A program made the translations under genes and the position numbers. Of a DNA stretch of 64,000 nucleotides, positions 25,171 to 36,100 are shown in pieces (within the stretch, counting starts at the first letter, position 1; the number at the start of each line of letters is the position of its first letter). Location of the stretch: positions 25,047,462 through 25,111,461 of the forward strand of contig OX424557.1 of assembly GCA_949152475.1 (NCBI GenBank), in the 5' to 3' direction. The notes under the pieces are model-generated. The model saw nothing but the letters and a program-made list of their open reading frames with translations, searched no databases and was not told the DNA's origin. This DNA comes from Terebella lapidaria (taxonomy: Eukaryota; Annelida; Polychaeta; Terebellida; Terebellidae).

Positions 25171-28100
25171 GGGAGTCCGTTGCAATTGTCATTCCCAACA
25201 TTTTCATTCAATATATGTACTCCGGTGTTTACCCCATAGTATTGCAAGGAAATATCGTACAGAAAAATTGAGACATGTAAAGTGCTTGAAAATGTTATAC
25301 AAATCGTAGTCAAGACAATAAGTTAGGGGTAAAGTATCGAGGTTATTGGATAAATTGCTTCGATGTGAAATTTATTTGAACAAATTATCTCTAAATTGAC
25401 GATCCGGTCCCACTCTAGCCCTTGAAAGGTTAGGATTGTTTTATAAGCCTATAAAAAGGCATGTATATACATGATATATGGCACTTCTTTTGGTGACCTT
25501 GAACTTGACCTTTAACGACCTTGAAGGGCAAATTTCAAAATCTTAAATTGGCCTCTACAAACGAAATATTTGTTGATAAAGCTTATATGTTTGTATTATT
25601 AACATATATGAAGTCATATGCAGCATACCTAATGGAGACATTATAATTCACAAAGATGACGTTGACTGGTAAATCTCAAAGTCTAATGTCACCTACAATG
25701 CTTAAAACCAAAATTGTCCGGTAACGTATCTTGCCCTTGGGCTAATTTTTATTTTTAGGTTACCGGACCTTTGGTCCGATAACCTATTGGCATGGCATTG
25801 CGTCCGGCGTCGGCGGCGGCGTCCGTCCACATTTTTATCTTTAAAGTTTATGATCTGATCTTTCTGAAATTTTGCACAGAAATACCTAAGAATATTTCAA
25901 GAGGGGGTTATTTTTTTTTATTTTCGCATTTGTTTCAAAATGGCGGCCATTTTCGCCGAAAAACGGCCAATTTCTGACTTTGGCGGCCATTTTCTCAAAA
26001 ACTGTTCGGACGGTTTTTTAGATTTTTATTTCAAAAGATTGTTCTCACATACCTCTGTGATATGTATAAGTTTCGTTGCCCCTGAATCGCCGGTCTGCGT
26101 GTGGCGGCCATTTTCATGTTCTCGAAGGGTCTCAAATAGGACTTTCCCATGTTAAATTCTCCTATGCTAAAGGGACACATTATGCCTAATATCTCACTTA
26201 TTATTGAGATTAGAGACTAGGAATCAATTATGGACACATAGGAAATGATATATGCTGAATATTCTCGTGACCTTGAATATGACCTTTGATCTCGTTTTCA
26301 AGGTCGCAGGACAAAATGGCGAATGTCTTGCTTATTATCGACTTTACAGCTTAGCAATCAATTGTGAACTTATAGGAAATGATATTCGCTGAATATTTTG
26401 ATGACCTTGAATTTGACCTTTGACCTCATTTTCAAGGTCACAGGACAAAATGGCTAATATCTCGCTTATTATCGACTTTACAGCTTAGGAACCAATTGTG
26501 GACATATAGGAAATGACATATGCCGAATATTCTGATGACCTTGAATTTGACCTTTGACCTCATTTTCAAGGTCAAAGAACAAAATGGCTAATATCTCGCT
26601 TATTATCGACTTTACAACTTGAGAGTCAATTGTGGACAGATAGAAAATGATATATTCTGAATATTCTCACGACCTTGAATTTGACCTTTGACCTAAATTT
26701 CAAGGTCAGTCGCCTTATTTTCAAGGTCAGAATACAAAATGGCTTATATCTCGCTTATTATCGAATTTACAGCTTAGGAGTCCATAGTGAACATATAGGA
26801 AATGATGTATGCTGAATATTTTGGTGATCAAAAATTTGACCTTTGACCTCATTTTCAAGGTCAGAGAACAATATGGCTAATATCCTGCTTTTTTATCGAC
26901 TTTACAGCTTAGCAATCAATTGTGAACATATAGAAAATGATATATTCTGAACATTGTCATGACCTTGAACTTGACCTTTGATCTCATTTTCAAGGTCACA
27001 GGACATAGTCGCTAATATCTCGCTTATTATCGACTTTACAGCTTAGGAATCAATTGTGGACATACTAGAAATGACATATGTTGAATATTATTGTGTCCTT
27101 GAATTGACCAATGACCTTATTTTCAAGGTCACGGGACAAAATACTAAAATATATATTGTTCGGTAACCTTTCTTAGCCCTTGGGCTAATTTTTAGCTTAC
27201 CGGCCCTTTGGGCCAATAAGCTATTATCATGGTTTTTCGTCCGTCGTCCGTCCGGATCTGTAACTTTTTTTTGGCATGATGAATTTCCCCATAAATTTGT
27301 TAGAATATACCTTAGGCCAATATCTAAAAACGTTTTTTAAAATTATTTCGATTGAATCGTTTTTGCCGATTTGGCGGCCATTTTTGACGAAAAATTGCCA
27401 ATTTTGGACTTTGGTGGCCATTTTCTCAATAACTGTCTGATCAGTTTTGAGATTTTTGTTTCAAAACATTCCTCTCATGTACCTCTATGACATGTATAGG
27501 TTTCGTTGCCCTTGAATCGCCGGTCTGCGTGTGGCGGCCATTTTGATTTTTTGACGGGTCGACGAAAAAAAATTTTTTGTCCCAAATCAAGTCACCATCA
27601 TTTTGAGCCATTTCCAGCAAAAAAATACAAAAATTTTTTTGACCATTGAAATTTTTTTGGACGGGAGTCCGTTGCAATTGTCATTCCCAACATTTTCATT
27701 CAATATATGTACTCCGGTGTTTACCCCATAGTATTGCAAGGAAATATCGTACAGAAAAATTGAGACATGTAAAGTGCTTGAAAATGTTATACAAATCGTA
27801 GTCAAGACAATAAGTTAGGGGTAAAGTATCGAGGTTATTGGATAAATTGCTTCGATGTGAAATTTATTTGAACAAATTATCTCTAAATTGACGATCCGGT
27901 CCCACTCTAGCCCTTGAAAGGTTAGGATTGTTTTATAAGCCTATAAAAAGGCATGTATATACATGATATATGGCACTTCTTTTGGTGACCTTGAACTTGA
28001 CCTTTAACGACCTTGAAGGGCAAATTTCAAAATCTTAAATTGGCCTCTACAAACGAAATATTTGTTGATAAAGCTTATATGTTTGTATTATTAACATATA

Positions 28101-31100
28101 TGAAGTCATATGCAGCATACCTAATGGAGACATTATAATTCACAAAGATGACGTTGACTGGTAAATCTCAAAGTCTAATGTCACCTACAATGCTTAAAAC
28201 CAAAATTGTCCGGTAACGTATCTTGCCCTTGGGCTAATTTTTATTTTTAGGTTACCGGACCTTTGGTCCGATAACCTATTGGCATGGCATTGCGTCCGGC
28301 GTCGGCGGCGGCGTCCGTCCACATTTTTATCTTTAAAGTTTATGATCTGATCTTTCTGAAATTTTGCACAGAAATACCTAAGAATATTTCAAGAGGGGGT
28401 TATTTTTTTTTATTTTCGCATTTGTTTCAAAATGGCGGCCATTTTCGCCGAAAAACGGCCAATTTCTGACTTTGGCGGCCATTTTCTCAAAAACTGTTCG
28501 GACGGTTTTTTAGATTTTTATTTCAAAAGATTGTTCTCACATACCTCTGTGATATGTATAAGTTTCGTTGCCCCTGAATCGCCGGTCTGCGTGTGGCGGC
28601 CATTTTCATGTTCTCGAAGGGTCTCAAATAGGACTTTCCCATGTTAAATTCTCCTATGCTAAAGGGACACATTATGCCTAATATCTCACTTATTATTGAG
28701 ATTAGAGACTAGGAATCAATTATGGACACATAGGAAATGATATATGCTGAATATTCTCGTGACCTTGAATATGACCTTTGATCTCGTTTTCAAGGTCGCA
28801 GGACAAAATGGCGAATGTCTTGCTTATTATCGACTTTACAGCTTAGCAATCAATTGTGAACTTATAGGAAATGATATTCGCTGAATATTTTGATGACCTT
28901 GAATTTGACCTTTGACCTCATTTTCAAGGTCACAGGACAAAATGGCTAATATCTCGCTTATTATCGACTTTACAGCTTAGGAACCAATTGTGGACATATA
29001 GGAAATGACATATGCCGAATATTCTGATGACCTTGAATTTGACCTTTGACCTCATTTTCAAGGTCAAAGAACAAAATGGCTAATATCTCGCTTATTATCG
29101 ACTTTACAACTTGAGAGTCAATTGTGGACAGATAGAAAATGATATATTCTGAATATTCTCACGACCTTGAATTTGACCTTTGACCTAAATTTCAAGGTCA
29201 GTCGCCTTATTTTCAAGGTCAGAATACAAAATGGCTTATATCTCGCTTATTATCGAATTTACAGCTTAGGAGTCCATAGTGAACATATAGGAAATGATGT
29301 ATGCTGAATATTTTGGTGATCAAAAATTTGACCTTTGACCTCATTTTCAAGGTCAGAGAACAATATGGCTAATATCCTGCTTTTTTATCGACTTTACAGC
29401 TTAGCAATCAATTGTGAACATATAGAAAATGATATATTCTGAACATTGTCATGACCTTGAACTTGACCTTTGATCTCATTTTCAAGGTCACAGGACATAG
29501 TCGCTAATATCTCGCTTATTATCGACTTTACAGCTTAGGAATCAATTGTGGACATACTAGAAATGACATATGTTGAATATTATTGTGTCCTTGAATTGAC
29601 CAATGACCTTATTTTCAAGGTCACGGGACAAAATACTAAAATATATATTGTTCGGTAACCTTTCTTAGCCCTTGGGCTAATTTTTAGCTTACCGGCCCTT
29701 TGGGCCAATAAGCTATTATCATGGTTTTTCGTCCGTCGTCCGTCCGGATCTGTAACTTTTTTTTGGCATGATGAATTTCCCCATAAATTTGTTAGAATAT
29801 ACCTTAGGCCAATATCTAAAAACGTTTTTTAAAATTATTTCGATTGAATCGTTTTTGCCGATTTGGCGGCCATTTTTGACGAAAAATTGCCAATTTTGGA
29901 CTTTGGTGGCCATTTTCTCAATAACTGTCTGATCAGTTTTGAGATTTTTGTTTCAAAACATTCCTCTCATGTACCTCTATGACATGTATAGGTTTCGTTG
30001 CCCTTGAATCGCCGGTCTGCGTGTGGCGGCCATTTTGATTTTTTGACGGGTCGACGAAAAAAAATTTTTTGTCCCAAATCAAGTCACCATCATTTTGAGC
30101 CATTTCCAGCAAAAAAATACAAAAATTTTTTTGACCATTGAAAATTTTTTTGGACTTAGAAAATTTCACCCAATTTTTCCTTCATAATGGGAGATATGCA
30201 GAGTAATCTCATAGAACACTTCAAGATAGAGCCTAAGTATTGGCACATTCAAATGGGAAGTTATTTATTGCGGTTTGAGTGGTGACCTTGAATTTGACCT
30301 TCAATGACCTTAGGTCAAAACGACCTTTTTTGTCGAAAAAACGATGAATTTTGCTTTTGGTGGTCATTTTATCTAAATCTATTCAGACAGTTTTCTTCAA
30401 AATCATGTATAAGATTATCCTTATGTACGTTTGTGATGTGTATAAGTTTTGTTGCCTTTGAATCGACTATCTGTGAAAATTTGTCATTAACAAAAAAAAT
30501 TTTTCAAGATGTAACTTGATTTCGTATTATAGTCCATACAGAAAATGTGTTTCTATCAACATTTACGAAGATGTTTTAACATATTGATCTTAACATCAGT
30601 GTAACATATTATATGTATTCAGTATTCTATGCAATCCACATGATTGCCGGTAAGCTACAGCACCCTTGGTGCTATGTTTTTTATTTTTTTCAAAATGGCA
30701 GCCGTTTTCGTCAAAAAACGGTCAATTTTGGACTCTGGCGGCCATTTTCTCAAAAACTGTCTGATCAGATTTGAGATTTTTGTTTCAAAAGATTCCCCTT
30801 ATGTACCTCTGTGATGTGTATAAGTTTGGTTGCCCTTGATCTGCGTTGGTCTGCGTATGGTGGCCATTTTGAATTTTTGACGGGTCGACGAAAAAAAAAA
30901 ATTTCGGACCAAATCACGTTACTGTCCATTTGGGCCATTTCTAGGCCAAAAAGGAATGTTCACCCTTTGAAAAAATTTTTGGACTTAAAACATTTTCTGC
31001 ACTTTTTTCCTTCATAATGGGAGCTGCCAGAACTGTACTCATGAAACGCTTGAAGATAGAGCTTAGAAATGTGCACTTTCAAATGGAAAATCATATATGG

Positions 31101-31945
31101 TGATTTGTGTGGTGACCTCGAATTCGACCTTTGATGTCCTTGAAAGGTCAAATCAGCCATTTTGGGGTTAAAAAAATGCCCAAAATGCTTGTAGATAGAG
31201 CTCAAGTTTGCATTATGAGCATATAGGAAGTCATATGTGGAACAACTGATGATGACCTTGAGCGTGACCTCGAATGACCTTGAGTGCTAAATGTCCGACG
31301 TGAAATGTGTAAATTAGCCACTGAGGCTAAAAAATTTGCACATACAGGTTAGAATTGTGTATAAGCTTTCAAGAATTCATGTATATATGGCACATCTTTT
31401 GTTGACCTTGAATTTACCTTAAATGACCTTAAGGCCTAATCTCAAAATCTTGCCTGACCTGACATGTGTAAATTGGCCCACAGACAAAATACGTGTTGAT
31501 AGAGGTTATACTAGTATGTTTGTCATATGTAGCATACCTAATTGTGACATTGCAGTTCACAAAGATGACCTTGATTGGTAAATCTCAAGGTCATATGTCA
31601 CCTGCCATGCTTAAAACCAAAATTATCTGGAAACATATCTTAGCCCTTGGACTAATTTTTGTTTTGGGCAACAGTGATGATGGGTTTAGGGGGATACACT
31701 AACACTGTCTAGTTTCATTGTTTCAAAGGACTCAAATTTTGGGCATCAGGGGGTACACTCATGTGGTCATCAGTGATCTGATATTGTCTAGTTGATGGAC
31801 CTGTATGATGTGATTAACACAGATAATAAGTGTGATTTGTTCTCTTCTATTTTCAGGTGTGACCAGTAGCAGAGCATCATTCTGGTGCAAGTGGGATTTT
31901 GTTCAGATTGGCGGAACAATAATTCCTTATCTCCAAGGCCAATAA
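24956..31945 (+). CDS. Possible last two coding exons of an unrecognised spliced gene
   Basis: A strong acceptor (TTTCTGCCTTCACAG) opens 24956-25042, closed by a strong donor (GTAAGTGT). Another strong acceptor (TTCTCTTCTATTTTCAG) opens 31857. Read together in the only compatible frame (2+84+1 bases, then 2 bases) they stay open: 28 residues starting VGNLTVCPDTYPG, a junction Cys, then VTSSRASFWCKWDF... to a stop at 31943-31945. A polyadenylation signal AATAAA follows at 32732. The 6.8-kb intron would contain the 2,492-bp duplication. The protein is not recognised, upstream exons were not found in phase, and a non-coding transcript is equally possible. Confidence 0.25.
25757..27193 (+). mobile_element. 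Full-length TTACCGG-family hairpin-ended element
   Basis: The left hairpin AGGTTACCGGACC-TTT-GGTCCGATAACCT (25757-25785) starts it. The right end is CGGTAACC followed by the hairpin TTAGCCCTTGGGCTAA (27173-27188) and a T run. The leader has GTCCGGCGTCGGCGGCGGCG and GCGGCCATTTTC. The body (26250-27130) is about seven diverged ~130-bp repeats with TGACCTTTGACCTCATTTTCAAGGTCA, written here as half-sites TGACCT and AGGTCA, plus TATCTCGCTTATTATCGAC. No coding frame is convincing. The sequence just to its left (25716-25750) is the right end of another member, so elements sit head to tail. Confidence 0.8.
27194..27662 (+). mobile_element. TTACCGG-family element, AGCTTA subtype, cut by the duplication junction
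   Basis: It starts directly after the T run of the previous element with the hairpin AGCTTACCGGCCC-TTT-GGGCCAATAAGCT (27194-27222). Its stem differs from that of the preceding element by paired changes. The leader matches the family (TTTTTCGTCCGTCGTCCGTC, GGCGGCCATTTTTGACG, AACTGTCTGATCAGTTTTG). It ends where the 2,492-bp duplication restarts. Confidence 0.8.
28249..29685 (+). mobile_element. Second copy of the full-length TTACCGG-family element
   Basis: This is the duplicate of 25757-27193, displaced by 2,492 bp, with the same left and right hairpins and internal repeats. It came from segmental duplication, not from an independent insertion. Confidence 0.85.
29686..30680 (+). mobile_element. 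TTACCGG-family element, AGCTTA subtype, with matching right end
   Basis: The left hairpin is AGCTTACCGGCCC/GGGCCAATAAGCT. The body contains TTCCTTCATAATGGGAG and GGTGACCTTGAATTTGACC. The right end is GCCGGTAAGCTACAGCACCCTTGGTGCT (hairpin AGCACC/GGTGCT at 30659-30673). GGTAAGCT at the right end is complementary to AGCTTACC at the left. Members that start AGGTTACC end GGTAACCT instead. The two termini therefore change together. Confidence 0.75.
30681..31660 (+). mobile_element. TTACCGG-family sequence without its left hairpin
   Basis: It begins inside the leader (AAAATGGCAGCCGTTTTCG) and runs through the usual CTGTCTGATCAG, TCATAATGGGAGCTGCC and several TGACCTTGA blocks. It ends at ~31660 with a decayed right end (CTTAGCCCTTGGACTAATTTT). 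The segment 31661-31856 repeats motifs also seen near 24480 (GGGGATACACT, GTGGTCATCAGTGAT). Confidence 0.65.
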
Positions 31946-33146
31946 CTGTGAATTGCATTTGTTAGTTGGTGCATATTTGCAGTTGCTTAAACCCTTGCAA
32001 AACTAACAACAGCATCAGTGGTTGTTGAATGACACTGTATGCTGAGTTCCAAAACCACATTCAACAACGCATGTGTACAAATACCAAACGAAATCCAAGT
32101 GAACCTTGCGCCGTCTGCAGACGGGTTGAAACTTCGCCATATCAAGCCTTACCGCTGTCTCCGGACGGGTCGAAACTTTGCCAGATTTTGTATCAAAATC
32201 TTGAGGAGCTAAAGCTGTAAAGCTCATCCTGCTCTGTAGTAGTTATTGACTAGCCAGTGTTTTATTGGTGGAAATATTTTGTCGACAATAAGTTTCTTCT
32301 TGCCAAAAAAGTGTAAATAAAACTGCTTGAGCTTTCTATATTTCTTAGTGCAGTTGTCAGTAAATTGAGCCTCATTTTTTGGGGGGTAAAGCAAAGTCGT
32401 TCTAAAATTTATCCTTTTATGTGGCAAATATTGGCAAACATTGCAAAACTGATTTGGTTCAGGATTTTATGGCATATTTGTATTGGATATTAATTACGAG
32501 TATATTTTTTTTGCAAAAGTGAGCACAATCCATCATTTCAGTGTACCGTTATTTTGATTGAGTTTGTTATAATACCTGTTCGTTGTAACATTGTAAGTTG
32601 ATTGGCTCAATCTATTGTGTACATTGTTCAACTATTGTGCAGTTTGATCAATGAATACTCATCATTAACTTTGTACAAAATAATTTGCAACAATCAAATA
32701 TACTTCCATCCACCTGAGCTTGTAGTTGGATAATAAAGCTTATATAACTGAACATATTGACGTTACAGATAATTTTGCTGACACACATTATTTACAATTT
32801 ACACACAATTTAGAAGTGGCAAATTAGCACACAAGTACTAGTATATTTGTAAATTAGCATTATACAATTTTTTTTTCACCATTTATGTGCGATTTACAGG
32901 CCACAGTTGTCAATTTTTCTACGAACTAAAATATACCAGTCATAAGGTTATTTGAATATACATTTATTGACATTGTAAATAACTATACACGTAAACTGAC
33001 ACAAGTTATTTTATATACAAGATAATATACCATTGATACGTGTGGTATACAACGTTTGATAAAACAAAATATTGTGTATAAGCATTGGACAAATTTGTTT
33101 ATTCGATTTGCAGTTGTCAATATACCAGTTGTAAGAAGTGAAGGCA
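31946..33146. other. Possible 3' UTR, then Helentron 5' flank
   Basis: The segment 31946-32740 could be the 3' untranslated part of the possible exon ending at 31945, with AATAAA at 32732-32737. Two GACGGGTYGAAACTTYGCC-type segments (32121 and 32163) repeat each other. From about 32890 a block with CAGTTGTCAATATACCAGT occurs twice (32890-32945 and 33111-33133) just before the Helentron frame, and may belong to its 5' end. No other feature seen. Confidence 0.35.
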
Positions 33147-36100
33147 ATGGCAAAGAGAAAGAAAAAAAGTGACGCTCAAAAACGAAAGGATGCTAAACTT
33201 AGGATGCAAAATTTACGGAACAATTGGAGTGAAGAACAGCGCGAGTCAAACATTGACCGTGATGTAAAACGAAGAGGCAAGAAGCGCGAAAATGAGAGCA
33301 CAGAATCGAGAAGTGATCGACTTGCACATGCACGAGTGAAAATGGCTAAGTTGCGAAATACTGAAACACACGAGCAGAAATGCAACAGACTTAAAAAGAT
33401 GAGTGGAAAAATGAAGCAGCTTCGTGCTGATGAAACTCCTGAGAAGAAAAGCAGTAGGCTTCTTAAGGTGAAGGAGAAAATTCATCAACTGCGTTCTGCT
33501 GAAAGTTTGGAAGAAAGAGTCAAAAGACTTGAAAATAAAAAGAAGAGAATAACCCAGTTAAGGTTGTCGGAAAACCCCAGTGAAAGGAAAAGTAGACTTA
33601 AAAAGGCCAGGGTTTACAAGTTCACTAAGAAACGTACATACGTTCCTAGCAGCAGTGAGGTGGTATCCAAATTTCTAACGAGAGTCAAAGATTCATGTGG
33701 GTATATATGCTGCTCATGTAACAGGCTTCTTTACAAGACATCAGTATTGAAACTAAAGGAAAGCGCCTACACCAAAGTTCCAGCTGATCTAGTGAAGAAC
33801 GTGTTAAATTCAGAATATAGGAAGCAGTCCGCAGATGGGGAAGAGTATATTTGTCGTACTTGTAATCGCCTACTGAAGCGGGGTGTTGTGCCTGCACAAT
33901 CAAAAGCAAATGGCATGACACTCGCTGAACAACCTCAAGAACTCAAGGAACTGAACGCAATGGAGCTGCGATTAATAGCCCTAAGAATTCCGTTCATGAA
34001 AATGGTTGGTTTGCCACGTGGAAAACAACAAGCCATACACGGTCCTGCTGTGAACGTACCAGCAAAGTTAGACTTTGTTTGCTCCATGTTGCCTCGTCTG
34101 CCATCACAGACACAGATACTTGCACTGAAATTCAAAAGGAATGTCAAGTATAAATCACACTACATGTTTGATTATGTTAGACCACACAAAGTTATCGCCG
34201 CATTGCAGTACTTGAAAGAAAATAACCCACATTACGCAGACATTCAGATTAACAAAAACTGGGTTGATGACGCTGAAGGTGACGATGTTGAGATGTGGCA
34301 AGCGATGACACAGGCAAATGAGCATGAGCAGGATGGAAAGGAAGAGAGCGAAGCTCAGGTGACTTCTTGTGACTCAGCACGTGATTTGGAACTATGCAGT
34401 AAAACTGACGTTGAAATGCAAAGTGAGACTTCCAATGCTAGGCTTACAACATATTCGAATGATGATGGTGAACCCAGTAATGACACCACTGGAGGCGAGT
34501 ATGAAAGTAAGACTGCAAAACAAAAATCGTTAACAAGAAAACGCAAAAAGAGTACCAGTGTACACAAGAGTTGTAAGCAAATCAAAAAAGACACAAGAGA
34601 GACACTGTATGAGGTAGTGTGTCCAAGTGAAGGGTCCGATATTCCCATCTTGAACAGAGTGGCTAAGACGCTTGACATGAATGTCATAGATGTGCCGGGT
34701 GATGGGAATTGTTTGTTCCACTCCGTTTGCCATCACATGCGAAGGCTTGATATTGCCACGTTAACCCCTGCTACATTGCGAAAGCATCTAGCTGACTTCA
34801 TGTCTGGTAACCCAGAGTACTATCGTGATTTTGTTTGCAATCTTGTGACCTCTGCTGATTCATGTAACGCTGATACTGAACAACCGTCTGATATTGACAG
34901 AGCCATCGCTGAAGTGGGTGACACCGAAACAAGGAAGGAAATCTTGTGGATTAACTACCTTGAAAAACTAGAATCTGGAGAACAGTGGGGTGAACATATT
35001 GCACTACAGGCGCTGGCAGACATGTTTGCATTAAATGTTACAGTTCATAAATCACCAGATTCAGTGTCCCACAATGTTCCATCAAGGTTTGGCTCAAGGT
35101 ATAAATTCCATTTGGGACTTCTTGGACAATCTCATTATGTAGTGATGGAACCGATTTCCGTGGTGACTCGGGATAGTGCTGAAACAGAGAGTTTCGCTGA
35201 GTGTGGAGATGACTGTGATGAACAATCCAATACAGAATCTTCCGCAAGGTATAGTGAAGAATCGAAAAACATTTGTGAACAAGAAAGTTTGAATGATGCA
35301 ATGAATGAAGATGAGAAGTCCTTAGAGGAAGACGATAAGGCATTAGAACAGCTTTCCCAAATTCGTGGCTTGCCATTTGAAACTTGTCTCATGAAAGAGA
35401 ATACCGACATATCACATCTTATCGTCAGTGTAGCTCCAGGTGAAAAAGAAAGACCTCGACCATTGCTGTCGGATCCGAACTTTGAAGAACTGTCTTTTCC
35501 AGACATGTACCCAGATGGGAAATTTGCATTGACGAGTGACAGAAAAGTCCAGCTTACTCCCAGAAAATTCTTCAACCAGAGGCTACTGGATTGTGATGGG
35601 CGATTTGCCAAAAGCACAGAATATTTGCTCAGCGCTCAGTATGCAACAGAAAATAAGCAGGTGCAAAGTGACATCAATCATTTTGTATTCCGAAGATCTG
35701 TAGGACAACATTTTCAAGGACGACGTTTGAACGTTGGCATGGTGAACAGTGTCGAAAAGTTGAATGCTTTGATAAGAGACGATCAAGCATATAAAATCCT
35801 GAAAAACATACGAGGATCACCTGCATACTTCCAAGTCCTCTTCTATGATGTTCTCGCTATGATTCGCCAGCTTGGAATACCTACATGGTTTCTTACTGTT
35901 TCTGCTGCAGATATGCAATGGCCTGATCTCATCCAAACAATAGCCAGGCAGTATGGTACGAAACTAACTGATGAAGATGTGAAGAACTTGTCATTTCAAG
36001 AGAGATCCATGTGGCTGAGGAGTAACCCTGTGACAGCTGCGAGGCACTTTCACTACAGACTGGAGTTGCTATTCAGTGATGTGATCAAATCAACAGCCAA

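Larger units (their letters stand above)
25171..30154. repeat. Near-perfect 2,492-bp tandem duplication
   Basis: Sequence 25171-27662 recurs as 27663-30154 with a period of 2,492 bp. I saw no difference in the stretches compared, including long minisatellite sections. Each copy starts at GGGAGTCCGTTGCAATTG. At the junction the text changes abruptly from TTTTTTTGGAC to GGGAGTCCG, whereas the second copy continues TTTTTTTGGACTTAG. The identity implies a very recent duplication, or an artefact of assembling two alleles in tandem. Confidence 0.9.
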
